DNA from: Oligoflexia bacterium | GTDB taxonomy: Bacteria > Bdellovibrionota > UBA1018 | Direction: 5' to 3' | Length of the DNA: 64,000 bases | Assembly: GCA_023701205.1 (NCBI GenBank) | Contig: JAMPXJ010000006.1 | Coordinates: forward strand, 22,404 to 86,403 | Shown: in pieces, positions 16,957 through 25,467 of the stretch | How positions within the stretch are numbered: position 1 is the stretch's first letter | How the letters are laid out: every line of letters starts with the position of its first letter | Notes under the pieces: generated by a model | Told to the model about the DNA's origin: nothing | Database searches by the model: none | What the model saw: the letters and a program-made list of their open reading frames with translations, nothing else | Made by a program: the position numbers and the translations under genes

Positions 16957-17169
16957 TCAGCCGAAGTCGCGATCCATCACCGTCTTGCGGCCTTCGCTCT
17001 TCGCTTTTTCGATGGCCTGATCGCAAAGCTCGCGGATCTTGCCGGAAAGCGCTTCCATCACGGCCGCCGAGGTGTTCATGCCCGACTTGGTCCGGATGTA
17101 GTTCTTGAGTTTGGACGCGACGACGAGGACTTCGCCGCCACCTTCGGTCTGCTGATTTTCGTTTTCCAT
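16957..17169 (-). CDS. Bacterial histone (histone-fold DNA-binding protein, Bd0055-like)
   Basis: A 70-residue protein consisting of a charged, glycine-containing tail (1-13) and one histone fold. Helix 1 is LVVASKLKNYIRTK, loop 1 SGMNTSAA, the long helix 2 about 36-59, and loop 2 RKTVMDRDF. The Arg61-Thr63 pair and Arg61 to Asp68 spacing (seven residues) match the RxT and Arg-Asp clamp of archaeal histones (RKTIKAED type). Helix 3 is almost absent because the protein ends at DFG, as in the short bacterial histones described from Bdellovibrio. It should dimerise and coat DNA. AAGGAG lies six bases before the ATG. It follows the FKBP gene by 34 bases on the same strand and ends at a terminator. 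Confidence 0.88.
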   Translation of the reverse strand: MENENQQTEGGGEVLVVASKLKNYIRTKSGMNTSAAVMEALSGKIRELCDQAIEKAKSEGRKTVMDRDFG

Positions 17170-17203
17170 TTCTGCTCCTTGTTTTTCGGCTTTCCGGTTT
17201 TTA

Positions 17204-17686
17204 TTACTCGACGCCCAGAAGTTCGACCTCGAAGACCAGCGTGGAGTTCGGAGGAATCACGCCGCCCGCGCCGCGTTCGCCATAGGCGAGCTGGGGAGGG
17301 ATCGTGAGCTTGCGCTTTCCGCCGACTTTCATGCCGACGACACCCTGGTCCCATCCGCGGATCACCTGGCCGCCCCCCAGGGAGAACTTGAAGGGTTGGC
17401 CGCGATCGACCGAGGAGTCGAACTTCTTGCCATCGGTGAGCCACCCCGTGTAGTGCACGGAAACCATCTTGCCCGCGACCGCCTCGGCGCCGCTGCCGAC
17501 CTTGAGATCCTCGATCTTGAGTTCGTTGACCGCCGCGGTATTGGCCGCGGTGCCCGGGTCGGCCGGGCTCGTCGTGGAGGTGTCGGTGCCTTGTGTCGCT
17601 TCCTGCTTCTTGGTACAGGCCGGTCCTGCCAGCGCTAGCGTCAGCGCAACGAGGGTAAATGCGAAAACTTTCGAATTCCGGGTCAT
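17204..17686 (-). CDS. FKBP-type peptidyl-prolyl isomerase, exported (probable lipoprotein)
   Basis: A 160-residue protein with an N-terminal export signal ending ALAGPAC (Cys24, a slightly unusual lipobox with Pro), then a Thr/Ala linker and a complete FKBP domain: [50 protein letters not shown] and [16 protein letters not shown]. It speeds proline cis-trans isomerisation and helps protein folding in the periplasm. Acting catalytic residues (Tyr, Phe-Asp, Trp, Tyr) are present. The histone gene follows 34 bases downstream on the same strand. Confidence 0.9.
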   Translation of the reverse strand: MTRNSKVFAFTLVALTLALAGPACTKKQEATQGTDTSTTSPADPGTAANTAAVNELKIEDLKVGSGAEAVAGKMVSVHYTGWLTDGKKFDSSVDRGQPFKFSLGGGQVIRGWDQGVVGMKVGGKRKLTIPPQLAYGERGAGGVIPPNSTLVFEVELLGVE

Positions 17687-17765
17687 TTGAAGAGTTCTCC
17701 TCTGAGCTCAGGATTATGCCCCTTAACGGCGAGCGTCTGAAATCCCCTTAAAGATGGCATAGCTT

Positions 17766-18497
17766 TCAGGGATTCGCGACAAAAAAGGTTTGGGAAATCT
17801 TCTCGATCCAAGCGGGATTTACCGGGGTGAGATCCGGGATGTGATGATGTGCGGCGGAAGTGTCCTGGCTGAAGTGGTTCGTGCCGGTGATCGCCACGAC
17901 CCAAAGTCCCGCGGCGAGCGCCGACTCGATTCCCGGGCGGGAATCCTCGAAAACCAGGCCAGTCGCCGCCGATCCTCCGAGCAGCTGCAGCGCCCGCGCG
18001 TATCCATCGGGTGCCGGCTTGCTGCGCGGATAGTCCTCGGCGCCGAGCACGACCTCGAAGCACGAGCCGAGCCCGAGCTTCTCGAGCGCCCAGTGGATGT
18101 CGGCGCGGTGGGAGCCCGAGACCAGCCCGAGGCGGAACTCTCCGGCAAGCGAGCGCACCGCCTCGATGCTTCCCGGAACCACATGAAGCTTGCGTTCGAG
18201 CGACTCGCGATAGGCCGCGAGAATCCGGCGAGAGGCCTCCTCCGGCGGGAGGGGGGGAGGGTACTTCGCGAAGAGGATGCTCAGCGCCGCGGCCCAGGTT
18301 TTTCCCGCCACCTCGGCGGCTTCCGTGGAGGCGAGCGGGATGCCCCAGCTAGCGAAGCAACGGGCGACGGCATCCGCCGCCGAGGGCTCGGTGTCGATCA
18401 GCGTGCCATCCATGTCGAAGAGGATCGTTCGGATCCGCGCGTGGGCGACCATGCCGGCCCAGGATAGCAGTTCGTTCGGAATGATCAAAGAGGACAT
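17766..18497 (-). CDS. HAD-superfamily hydrolase (phosphoglycolate phosphatase/beta-PGM-like)
   Basis: A 243-residue HAD phosphatase. Motif I is LFDMDGTLIDTE (Asp28, Asp30), motif II LGLVSGSH, motif III the Lys in GAEDYPRSKPAPDGY, and motif IV VFEDSRPGIESALAAG. A helical C1 cap lies between motifs I and II, typical of phosphoglycolate phosphatases and beta-phosphoglucomutases, which act on small phosphate esters. The true start may be ATG 18452, just before the first strand; neither candidate has a clear ribosome site. Divergent from the CBS gene. Confidence 0.85.
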   Translation of the reverse strand: MSSLIIPNELLSWAGMVAHARIRTILFDMDGTLIDTEPSAADAVARCFASWGIPLASTEAAEVAGKTWAAALSILFAKYPPPLPPEEASRRILAAYRESLERKLHVVPGSIEAVRSLAGEFRLGLVSGSHRADIHWALEKLGLGSCFEVVLGAEDYPRSKPAPDGYARALQLLGGSAATGLVFEDSRPGIESALAAGLWVVAITGTNHFSQDTSAAHHHIPDLTPVNPAWIEKISQTFFVANP

Positions 18498-18542
18498 GGC
18501 GCGATGGATGCAGTTTTTCCGGTATTAAAGAGGTGTGAAACC

Positions 18543-19001
18543 ATGTTGAAGGAAATCCTGAGAAACCAGTCGCTCGTGACCTGCGAGCCGGATGCGAAGG
18601 TCAGTGAGGTGAGCCGCCTGATGGCGGACCGTAACGTCGGCAGCGTGCTTTGCCTGTCGGACGACGGAAAGCCCCGGGGCATCCTGACCGACCGGGACAT
18701 CGTGGTCCGCTGTCTGGCCAAGAACATCGATGTCAATGACTGCACGGTCGAGAACGTGATGAGCGAGTCGCTCGAGGTCTGTCAGGACACCGACGGCGTC
18801 TTCGATTGCATCCGCAAGATGGAGATGGCGGGAGTGCGGCGGATTCCCGTGATCGACGACTCCGGCAAAGCCGTCGGCATCATCTCCTTCGGCGATCTGC
18901 TGAAGATGCTGAGCAAGGAGTTCTCGACGCTCATCCATCATACGACGACGGCCGAGTACGAGGACCGGGGAGACGAAGAAGAGCGGCGGATGGTCGCTTG
19001 A
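18543..19001 (+). CDS. CBS-domain pair protein
   Basis: A 152-residue protein that is essentially two CBS domains: LVTCEPDAKVSEVSRLMADRNVGSVLCL then GILTDRDIV, and VCQDTDGVFDCIRKMEMAGVRRIPVID then GIISFGDLL. Such Bateman modules bind adenosyl ligands (AMP, ATP, SAM or NAD) and report energy state. An acidic/basic tail (EDRGDEEERR) ends the protein. ATG 18543 has AAAGAGGTG about 8 bases upstream. There is no attached enzyme domain, so it presumably regulates a partner in trans. Confidence 0.88.
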   Translation: MLKEILRNQSLVTCEPDAKVSEVSRLMADRNVGSVLCLSDDGKPRGILTDRDIVVRCLAKNIDVNDCTVENVMSESLEVCQDTDGVFDCIRKMEMAGVRRIPVIDDSGKAVGIISFGDLLKMLSKEFSTLIHHTTTAEYEDRGDEEERRMVA

Positions 19002-19010
19002 GCGGGGGGC

Positions 19011-19751
19011 TCAGCCGCCTTCGGAGCCGATCTGCCTGAACCGCTCGAGGATGTCCTTGAGCAGGTCCACGAACGCCGTTCGGTTGACCTCGTCGATCTT
19101 CGCGAATTTGACTCCGAAGGAGCGCACGATATTCCCCGTGCGCTCGTTGGGCTCCTCGCCGACCCGGCAGATGAGCCCCTGCAGGCGGATCGGCATCGGG
19201 AACCAGCCGCGCGGCTCCAACAGAAGATCTAGCTTCTGGCCCGGGCGGAACTGCTCGCTGACCTGGCTCTCGGTCGAGATCAGCACGCCGTTGGGGCTCA
19301 GGTTCAGCACATCGAACGAAAGCGGGAAGGGCACGTCGGGCCGCGGCATCGCCAGAGCGCGCAGCGGAAAAGTGCGGATGATCGGAAGCGACGGGATGCG
19401 CGGGTATTTCCGGATGTATTCCGTCGGGAAGTAGCCTTCCGTGCGGATCACTTCCGCCAGGTCGCGCGCGTGTTCCGCGGGCAGGTGAAAGCGCAGGCCC
19501 ATATGGTCGGCAAAGGTCGTGAACTCGCGCGTGATCGTCGCGAGCGTCCGGAAGCTCAGGGGGCGCGCGGTGGGAATGCGGACGGTGACCTCGATCTTCG
19601 CTCCGAACTGCTCTTCGCGCGAAAGCGGCTCCCAAGGGAGCCCCGATACCCCTGCCAGGGAGATGTTCTGGTGGGTGAATTCGAGATTGCGGGTCTGGGA
19701 TCTTTCCCGGACCGTCAGGTTGATATGTCCGCGCACGAAGACCGGAAGCAT
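19011..19751 (-). CDS. PilZ-like domain protein (putative)
   Basis: A 246-residue cytosolic protein with no signal peptide. The second half contains LSFDVLNLSPNGVLISTES and, near the end, FGVKFAKIDEVNRTAFVDLLKDILE. These resemble the (D/N)xSxxG strand and final helix of PilZ c-di-GMP effectors. The first half has a similar pattern (HQNISLAGVSGLPWE, then GLRFHL), so it may be a duplicated PilZ-like protein. The arginine motif that should precede the strand is not clear, so ligand binding may be lost. Treat the family call as moderate. Confidence 0.55.
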   Translation of the reverse strand: MLPVFVRGHINLTVRERSQTRNLEFTHQNISLAGVSGLPWEPLSREEQFGAKIEVTVRIPTARPLSFRTLATITREFTTFADHMGLRFHLPAEHARDLAEVIRTEGYFPTEYIRKYPRIPSLPIIRTFPLRALAMPRPDVPFPLSFDVLNLSPNGVLISTESQVSEQFRPGQKLDLLLEPRGWFPMPIRLQGLICRVGEEPNERTGNIVRSFGVKFAKIDEVNRTAFVDLLKDILERFRQIGSEGG

Positions 19752-19767
19752 GTGCCCAAGCGTAGCA

Positions 19768-20748
19768 TTACTTCCGGAATGTGTCGAAATAAGTCGGCAG
19801 CTCCGGATAGCTCACGAAGACCGCTCCGGGACGGGAGCTGGCTTCGGCGATCACCGAGTCCTGGCTGCCCACCCGGGCGGAATCCACCCGCAGCCGCGTT
19901 GCCTTGCCCGTGCGGTCCTTCAACAAGGCCTCGAAGCGGGGACGGCTGGAAAGAATTCCAAGGAGCTTTTCCGAAAGAACCGGGTCGTCGATGAATGCTT
20001 GCGCGCGCGAATGAACGAGGCGCTCAAGCCAGATGCTCACGTCGGCCTTCGACCCGCGCAATGGCTTGTTTCGACGGTCAGTCCAGATATCGCCTTCGCG
20101 CTGCGCGTAAAAGTACGACTTGCCGCGCAGGAAGAGCTCGACCTCGTCGATGTCGTCGGCCGCTAGCGGGGCCAGCATCGTCCTTTGGCGGAACTCATCG
20201 AAGGAGGAAAGATGACCAAGCATCTGAAGCGCGGCACCTTTGACCAGAGTGATGCGGGGGCTTGACTGGGGGTTCGCCAGGGAAATCCAGGCTCCTCCCG
20301 ACTTGGGCTCGGGAGCGCCGATGTGGATCTCGCGGGTGATGCCTGGCTCAAGCTTAAGCCGGATCGCGAAACGCGGGGGGCGCAGGCCGAAGCCTTCCGG
20401 AGGCCCCTTCGGCGCTGCTTCGAAGACCTGGAGCGTCGTGAGCGTGTCGATGAGATGAGCGAGGAAAGAGCCATTGGCGATGCGGTCGACCAGCTGCTTT
20501 CCGCCCGGCCCGGAGCGGATTTCCCAGACGGGCGGATCGAAGCTTTGTCGGATGGCCGTCGCCGACCAGGCGTCGCCGGTGGCCGGATTGGATTTTGCGA
20601 GCTCGAGCTCGACGGCCTGTTGCTTGTCGAAGAAGAAGGCGCGGCTTCCGGGCTTGAGCTCGTCCTCGGCGGCGCGAAAGAGGTCGCACCCGGTCAGGAG
20701 CAGCATCAGTATCGGCAATCCGCGCAGCAGTCCGTGCAGCAATTTCAT
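19768..20748 (-). CDS. DUF4340-like lipoprotein
   Basis: A 326-residue protein with a good lipobox (LLLTGC, Cys21). The mature part has repeated beta-rich units with VWEIRSG, ADDIDEVELFLRGKSYFYAQREGDIWTDRRNKPLRGSKADVSIWLERL. This resembles the DUF4340 pattern of proteins linked to gliding or ABC-2 transport regions. It is divergent from the TolQ-like gene, with only 44 bases between the starts. Function unknown; outer-membrane or periplasmic anchoring is expected. Confidence 0.6.
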   Translation of the reverse strand: MKLLHGLLRGLPILMLLLTGCDLFRAAEDELKPGSRAFFFDKQQAVELELAKSNPATGDAWSATAIRQSFDPPVWEIRSGPGGKQLVDRIANGSFLAHLIDTLTTLQVFEAAPKGPPEGFGLRPPRFAIRLKLEPGITREIHIGAPEPKSGGAWISLANPQSSPRITLVKGAALQMLGHLSSFDEFRQRTMLAPLAADDIDEVELFLRGKSYFYAQREGDIWTDRRNKPLRGSKADVSIWLERLVHSRAQAFIDDPVLSEKLLGILSSRPRFEALLKDRTGKATRLRVDSARVGSQDSVIAEASSRPGAVFVSYPELPTYFDTFRK

Positions 20749-20792
20749 GGCGTTGACATCCTAGGCAGGGGTCATTAAGGTTGCAAGCGAAT

Positions 20793-21449
20793 ATGGGAAC
20801 TACCGGAGAATTCGAAAGCATCTGGGGCCTGATCCGAAGCGGCGGCTTCGTGATGTATCCGCTTCTGGCCTGTTCGGTCGCGGCCTGGGCGGTGATCCTC
20901 GAGCGGCTTTGGAGTTATCGCAAGCTGGGCAACGAGCTGCGGGCGTTTCATCTGGAAGCTTTGAATACGCTTCTGAGCGGGAATCAGGAGGCGCTGAAGA
21001 GCCTTTGCCGGCGTCAGGCGGATCTTCCGACCGCTAGGCTCCTGGCTTTGGCGCTGGAGCGGCTGTCGGCCAAGGATGCACGCCTGCGCGCTCGCTGGCT
21101 CGAGGCGCTCGAGCGCAGGCGCCAGCAGATCAATCAAGAGCTTCGCCGGAATCTTTGGATCCTGGGCACGATCGGCAGCGCCGCGCCGTTCATCGGCCTT
21201 TTCGGAACCGTCGTGGGGATCCTGCGCTCGTTCCAGGACATGGCACGCTCCGGCTCGGGTGGCTTCTCCGTGGTCGCGGCAGGTATCTCCGAGTCGCTCG
21301 TGGCCACGGCCGCGGGAATCGTGGTCGCAGTGGTTGCGGTCATGGCTTTCAATGCGTTTCAGACTCGCTGGAGCTCGCTCGTCCTGACGATCCGTCTGCA
21401 GACCGAAGAGCTGGCGGAGATCCTTTCGGAGACGCCCGATGGCGCTTAA
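20793..21449 (+). CDS. MotA/TolQ/ExbB proton channel family protein
   Basis: A 218-residue inner-membrane protein. One N-terminal helix is followed by a long cytoplasmic helical region, then the paired family helices: LGTIGSAAPFIGLFGTVVGILRSFQ (GLFGTVxGI signature) and GISESLVATAAGIVVAVVAVMAF (ATAxG signature). With the ExbD/TolR-like protein encoded next it should form a proton-driven motor that energises the outer membrane. ATG 20793 is chosen over an upstream TTG. The end overlaps the next gene by 11 bases. Confidence 0.92.
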   Translation: MGTTGEFESIWGLIRSGGFVMYPLLACSVAAWAVILERLWSYRKLGNELRAFHLEALNTLLSGNQEALKSLCRRQADLPTARLLALALERLSAKDARLRARWLEALERRRQQINQELRRNLWILGTIGSAAPFIGLFGTVVGILRSFQDMARSGSGGFSVVAAGISESLVATAAGIVVAVVAVMAFNAFQTRWSSLVLTIRLQTEELAEILSETPDGA

Positions 21450-21903
21450 GGGCCTCGGCGCGCACGGCCCGGGCGCCGGGGAGAGCGGCGACGAAGGCGA
21501 TGCGCCTATCGTTGCGGAGATCAACATCACGCCGCTTACCGACGTCTTTCTGGTGCTGCTCATCATCTTCATGGTCACGAGCTCGGTCATGTCGCAGATG
21601 GGCGTCAGCGTGAATCTGCCCCAGGCGAGCAGCGCGACCTCGGAGGCTCAGCCCGAGGGCGTGATCGTGACTCTTCTTGCCGGAGGGGCGCTACAGGTGA
21701 ACGGCGATCCGGTCGCGGCCGGTGAGTTCACGCGCTTCGAAAAGCTCCTGAAAAGCTCTTTCGTGAAAACCGCCTCCCGGCTGGTCATTCTCGAGGGAGA
21801 CCGCCAGGCCTTCTTGGGCTCGGCGATCGAGGTCATGGATCACGCGCGGCGCGCGGGCGCGGAGAAGTTCGCCATCGCGACGGCGCCCGAAAGCTCGAAG
21901 TAG
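21439..21903 (+). CDS. ExbD/TolR family biopolymer transport protein
   Basis: A 154-residue protein with a short cytoplasmic N-terminus, the conserved INITPLTDVFLVLLIIFMVTS helix (the Asp is the proton-carrying residue) and a periplasmic domain with VNLPQA, VTLLAGGALQVNGDPV and DRQAFLGSAIEVMDHARRAG. It pairs with the TolQ/ExbB protein through an 11-base gene overlap. No TonB, TolA or TolB gene follows, so which system it powers is open. Confidence 0.92.
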   Translation: MALKGLGAHGPGAGESGDEGDAPIVAEINITPLTDVFLVLLIIFMVTSSVMSQMGVSVNLPQASSATSEAQPEGVIVTLLAGGALQVNGDPVAAGEFTRFEKLLKSSFVKTASRLVILEGDRQAFLGSAIEVMDHARRAGAEKFAIATAPESSK

Positions 21904-21957
21904 GTTCCACCTGTCTCACGGAGGACACAGTTTCAGGTCGTTCGCCCCGCCGATACA

Positions 21958-24594
21958 ATGGAAGGGATGGCGAAGCCATGTCCGCGGAAGCGCTTGCGTG
22001 AGGGCGCGATCCTTTTTGCCGCTCTTCTCATGGGTGCCTGTACTCCGAGGATTCTGTCCACGGAGAATGCGGCCTCCGTGATCGGGCTGCATTCTCCTGC
22101 GTCGAGCTCACCAGTTCCTTCCTCCTCAGTTTCTCCATCACCATCACCATCGCCATCGCCATCGCCATCGCCATCGCCATCACCATCGCCATCGCCATCG
22201 CCGGGTCCCTCCGGAGTTCCGCTTTCGGCAGGCTTGTCGGCGCTTTCCCTATACCCCGGACAGAAGTGGCATTTTCAGCCTTCGGGTGGGCAAGGGCCCT
22301 ATAGCTTCGCGGTGAGCTCCGGCGGCGGTACGATCGATTCCTCAGGGCACTATGTCTATCCGAACGTCCCGGCCGGCAATGAAGTGATCACGGTGACGGA
22401 CTCCGCGGGTGGGAGTGCCCAGGTTACGATCACCTCGCTGGTTCCGGCCTATTCGATGTGTTCCGCGACGGCGGTCGGCGCGAGCGGAGCGGGGCGCATC
22501 AGGGACTCCGGCGGGGATCTGGCGGACTATCAGGATGACGAGAACTGCAGCTTCGCGATCCATGCCGGGACAGGATCGACGATCACGTTGAGCTTCGAGT
22601 TTTTCGATCTCGAGACGGGTTACGATTATCTTTACGTCTATGATGGAGCGGCCATTCCCGCGAATCTCCTGGCTCAACTCGACGGCAATGCCCTTCCGGG
22701 ACCGCTGACAGCCGCGAGCGGTCTGATGACGCTGGTGTTCGTCGCTGATTACTCGGTGACGCGTCCCGGCTTCACGCTCGCCTGGACCTCGACTCCCGGA
22801 GCGCCGAAGCTCGTCGCTCCCAGCGGTCGCATCGATCCCGGCTCCACGACTCTGCTGAGAGTCGTGGGCGGCGAAGGGCCTTATGTCTTTGCTCAGGCGG
22901 GGGGAGGCGGGGCACTGAGCGCGGTGTCAGGAGATGTTTTCGTTTCGAGCTACGATGCGCCCGCGGCGAACGAGAGCCTCAGCTTCCTGGTGACGGACGC
23001 CACCGGCGCCACTTCGAGCGCATCCGTCTCGGTCATGCCCGCGCTGACGTTCGCGCAGACCGCGTTCAGCGCGGCCGAATCAGCCGCAGGGACGGCATTT
23101 CAGTTGCAGCTGAGCGCGCCAACGAACGTCAGCGTGAGCGTTCCTTACGCGATCGCCGGGACATCCTCCAATCCCGCGGACCATGGCGTGGCTGACGGGA
23201 CGCTCTTCATTCCAGCCGGAAGCGCCTCGGTATCCCTGCCGGTTTCTCTGGTGAACGACTCGGTATTCGAATGGGAGGAGACAGTCAGCTTTACCTTGGG
23301 AAGCGTCACCGGAGCTCTGCTCGAAGGGGGGGCGGTTTCGACCCTCACCATTCAGGACGATGACAATTTCTCGGCCTATGTGCTGGACAGCGCGTTCAAT
23401 GGAAGCGGTAAATTCACTCGGACCGAGGCCTCCGAAGGGATCGGCGGTGCGTTCGATTCCCTGGGCCGGATCGTCGTCGCGGGAATCCGATTTCCCGGGC
23501 TGCCGGACGTCGCGGTCTGGCGGATTCTGGACACGGGTGTCGCTGATACGGGCTTCGGGACTTCCGGAGGCGCGTACTGGGGCGTCGGGATGTATGACAA
23601 CGGGAAGGATGTCGTGATCGCGCCTGGCGACAAGCCGTTGGTAGGCGGGTATTTCGATGGGGGAGCGCCCGGCGACCGTCATACCCTTTGGCAGTTCAGC
23701 ACGGCGGGCGTGCTCGATGCGACTTTCAGCGGGGACGGACGGGCGGAGATCGCCTTCGCGGGCGATACGCAGGCGATGGCCATGGCGCAGGATCCGGTGG
23801 ATAGCTCCGTGTATTTGTGCGGGGGCGTGTCCGGAGACACGTACGCCGCGATTTCGCGCTTCAATCCGGATGGTACCGCCCACGCGGGCTTCAATGCGGG
23901 GAAGGTGACCTTCAACGCGTTCGCCTCCCAGCGCTTCCTCGGGTGCAAGGTCGATTCCGCGCGCAGGATCGTCGCGGCGGGATGGATGAGTGCCGTGAGC
24001 AGCGGCCAAAAGAACCTGCTGATCGTGCGATATACGGCAACTGGAGCGCTGGATGCCTCCTTCGGAGGCGCTGGATACGTTGTCGTGGACGGAGCCGGCG
24101 CGGCTGGGTACGATGACGTCGGGAAAGCCATGCTCCTGGACGTGAGCGACGACGTTTACGTCACGGGCTCGACGGCAAACGGGACTTTGGGCGGAATGGC
24201 CGTCTGGAAAATCAAGTCCGACGGGACGCCGGATACCACGTTCGGCGGCACCGGTTATCTGGCGGACTATTCGGCCTCCTCGGCCACTCTTTCCTCGAGC
24301 GGGAACTCCCTCGTATTCGAGCCCGTTACCTCGAAGCTCCTGATCGCGGGCCAGGGGGCTCCGCCCAACCAGAGCCATCGGGACATGGTGGTCTGGCGGG
24401 TACTTGCCAATGGCCAGCTCGATCCGACGCTCGCCGGTCCGGGATATCTGTATTTCGATGGCCAGGGAGCGGCAAAGGACGACTGGGGAAACCGGATCCT
24501 GATCGACTCGAGCAATCGTCCGGTCGTGATCGGGGCCAGTACGAGCGCGACTAACACCCAGAACATGACGCTCTGGCGGTTCTCGCCGAACTGA
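21958..24594 (+). CDS. Multi-domain surface lipoprotein: Ser-Pro linker, CUB, Calx-beta and delta-60 repeats
   Basis: An 878-residue protein with lipobox LLMGAC (Cys28). Order: Ser-Pro repeat linker (about 44-84), an Ig-like segment, then a CUB-like domain (about 168-275: CSAT start, ENCSFAI, YDYLYVYDG, RPGFTLAW). A second Ig-like unit and a Calx-beta motif (about 369-468, ending TIQDDD) follow. The remaining 400 residues are delta-60 repeats (LDSAFNGSGKF, GRIVVAG, DTGFG, LDATFSGDGR) forming a likely beta-propeller. This architecture indicates an adhesin or sensor on the outer surface. The ATG at 21967 is a possible alternative start. Most domains are recognised by pattern only. Confidence 0.8.
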   Translation: MEGMAKPCPRKRLREGAILFAALLMGACTPRILSTENAASVIGLHSPASSSPVPSSSVSPSPSPSPSPSPSPSPSPSPSPSPGPSGVPLSAGLSALSLYPGQKWHFQPSGGQGPYSFAVSSGGGTIDSSGHYVYPNVPAGNEVITVTDSAGGSAQVTITSLVPAYSMCSATAVGASGAGRIRDSGGDLADYQDDENCSFAIHAGTGSTITLSFEFFDLETGYDYLYVYDGAAIPANLLAQLDGNALPGPLTAASGLMTLVFVADYSVTRPGFTLAWTSTPGAPKLVAPSGRIDPGSTTLLRVVGGEGPYVFAQAGGGGALSAVSGDVFVSSYDAPAANESLSFLVTDATGATSSASVSVMPALTFAQTAFSAAESAAGTAFQLQLSAPTNVSVSVPYAIAGTSSNPADHGVADGTLFIPAGSASVSLPVSLVNDSVFEWEETVSFTLGSVTGALLEGGAVSTLTIQDDDNFSAYVLDSAFNGSGKFTRTEASEGIGGAFDSLGRIVVAGIRFPGLPDVAVWRILDTGVADTGFGTSGGAYWGVGMYDNGKDVVIAPGDKPLVGGYFDGGAPGDRHTLWQFSTAGVLDATFSGDGRAEIAFAGDTQAMAMAQDPVDSSVYLCGGVSGDTYAAISRFNPDGTAHAGFNAGKVTFNAFASQRFLGCKVDSARRIVAAGWMSAVSSGQKNLLIVRYTATGALDASFGGAGYVVVDGAGAAGYDDVGKAMLLDVSDDVYVTGSTANGTLGGMAVWKIKSDGTPDTTFGGTGYLADYSASSATLSSSGNSLVFEPVTSKLLIAGQGAPPNQSHRDMVVWRVLANGQLDPTLAGPGYLYFDGQGAAKDDWGNRILIDSSNRPVVIGASTSATNTQNMTLWRFSPN
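22135..22200 (+). repeat. Eleven hexamer units (CCATCG/CCATCA) encoding Ser-Pro
   Basis: Eleven consecutive six-base units differing only at the last base (A or G) code for alternating Ser and Pro in the linker of the lipoprotein. Because six is a multiple of three, gain or loss of units would change linker length without breaking the frame. Confidence 0.9.
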
Positions 24595-24718
24595 CGGCGG
24601 CGCGTCTGGGTCGCCCCCTGTGTCGGTTCGGACCCGCTTGCGGCATCAGAGCCGACATAGGCGATTCATTAAGTTGCGCGAATTTGACGATAGGAAGTGG
24701 GGTAGGAAAGGGGGACTG

Positions 24719-25456
24719 ATGTCGTTCATTCTTCGAGGTTTCAAGGGTGCTCCGAAAGTCGCTCGGAAGACGGGCCTCACGGCTTGCGCGCTTGCGCTCG
24801 CGTTCCTCTCGGGTTGCGCCGGAAAGGCATTCCGCGATCTGCCGCTGATCGGCGGCGGTGGCGTCGATAGCGCTTCGGACGAGGCGCTCGCGGCCGTGCG
24901 GACTTGCCTTTTCACGGGAGACAAGCGCAAGGGCGTCGTCTCGCTCGTGCACCGGCACCTGCCGGACATTCTTCAGTATCGCTTCGGCGACGACCATATC
25001 GAGCTCGAGGAGGACTCGACGCCCTCGCTCAGCTTCATCCAGGACATCGACGGCGAGGAGGGCGGGCGGCGCCTGTTGATCGCGGGCACCTATCGATTGA
25101 GCGTCCGGATCAGGGCCAAAGGCGGCGAGCGGATCCGCACGCTCGTCGTGACGGCCGATCGCGATCCGGAGTTTCACCAGACTCTGAGCTTCCAGGTGGA
25201 AGAGTCCTCGGTCTTCAAGACCAAGGGCACCTGGGCCGTGCGTTCGCGCGAGGACTGGAAGCTCACGGGGCAATTCCCGGTCTTCGAGGGTGACTCAGGC
25301 GACGTGCGCCTGGTCGTGCTGGAGACCTCGGGGGGAATCCAGCGCGTGGTGCTGCGCAAGTTCCGCGTGCCGGCGTCCGTGCCCAAGCCGATCCAGCCTT
25401 CGGTCCCGGTGGACTTCACCGAGTACGCGAGGTGCGTGAAGCGGCTGCTGCCCTAG
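24719..25456 (+). CDS. Lipoprotein of unknown function
   Basis: A 245-residue protein with signal sequence and lipobox (LALAFLSGC, Cys33). The mature part is a soluble mixed alpha/beta domain with no motif I recognise; a glycine cluster (IGGGG) follows the anchor. Three cysteines remain (ACALALAF, VRTCLF, YARCVKR). AAAGGGGG precedes ATG 24719; an open frame extends 33 codons upstream but lacks a signal peptide. Convergent with the gene at 25468, eleven bases apart. Confidence 0.7.
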   Translation: MSFILRGFKGAPKVARKTGLTACALALAFLSGCAGKAFRDLPLIGGGGVDSASDEALAAVRTCLFTGDKRKGVVSLVHRHLPDILQYRFGDDHIELEEDSTPSLSFIQDIDGEEGGRRLLIAGTYRLSVRIRAKGGERIRTLVVTADRDPEFHQTLSFQVEESSVFKTKGTWAVRSREDWKLTGQFPVFEGDSGDVRLVVLETSGGIQRVVLRKFRVPASVPKPIQPSVPVDFTEYARCVKRLLP

Positions 25457-25467
25457 TAACTTCCCGG

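Noticed and set aside
18966..19750. PilZ-type arginine motif in the protein at 19011
   Set aside because: The Arg residues expected before the NxSxxG strand are not clearly present, so I did not claim c-di-GMP binding.
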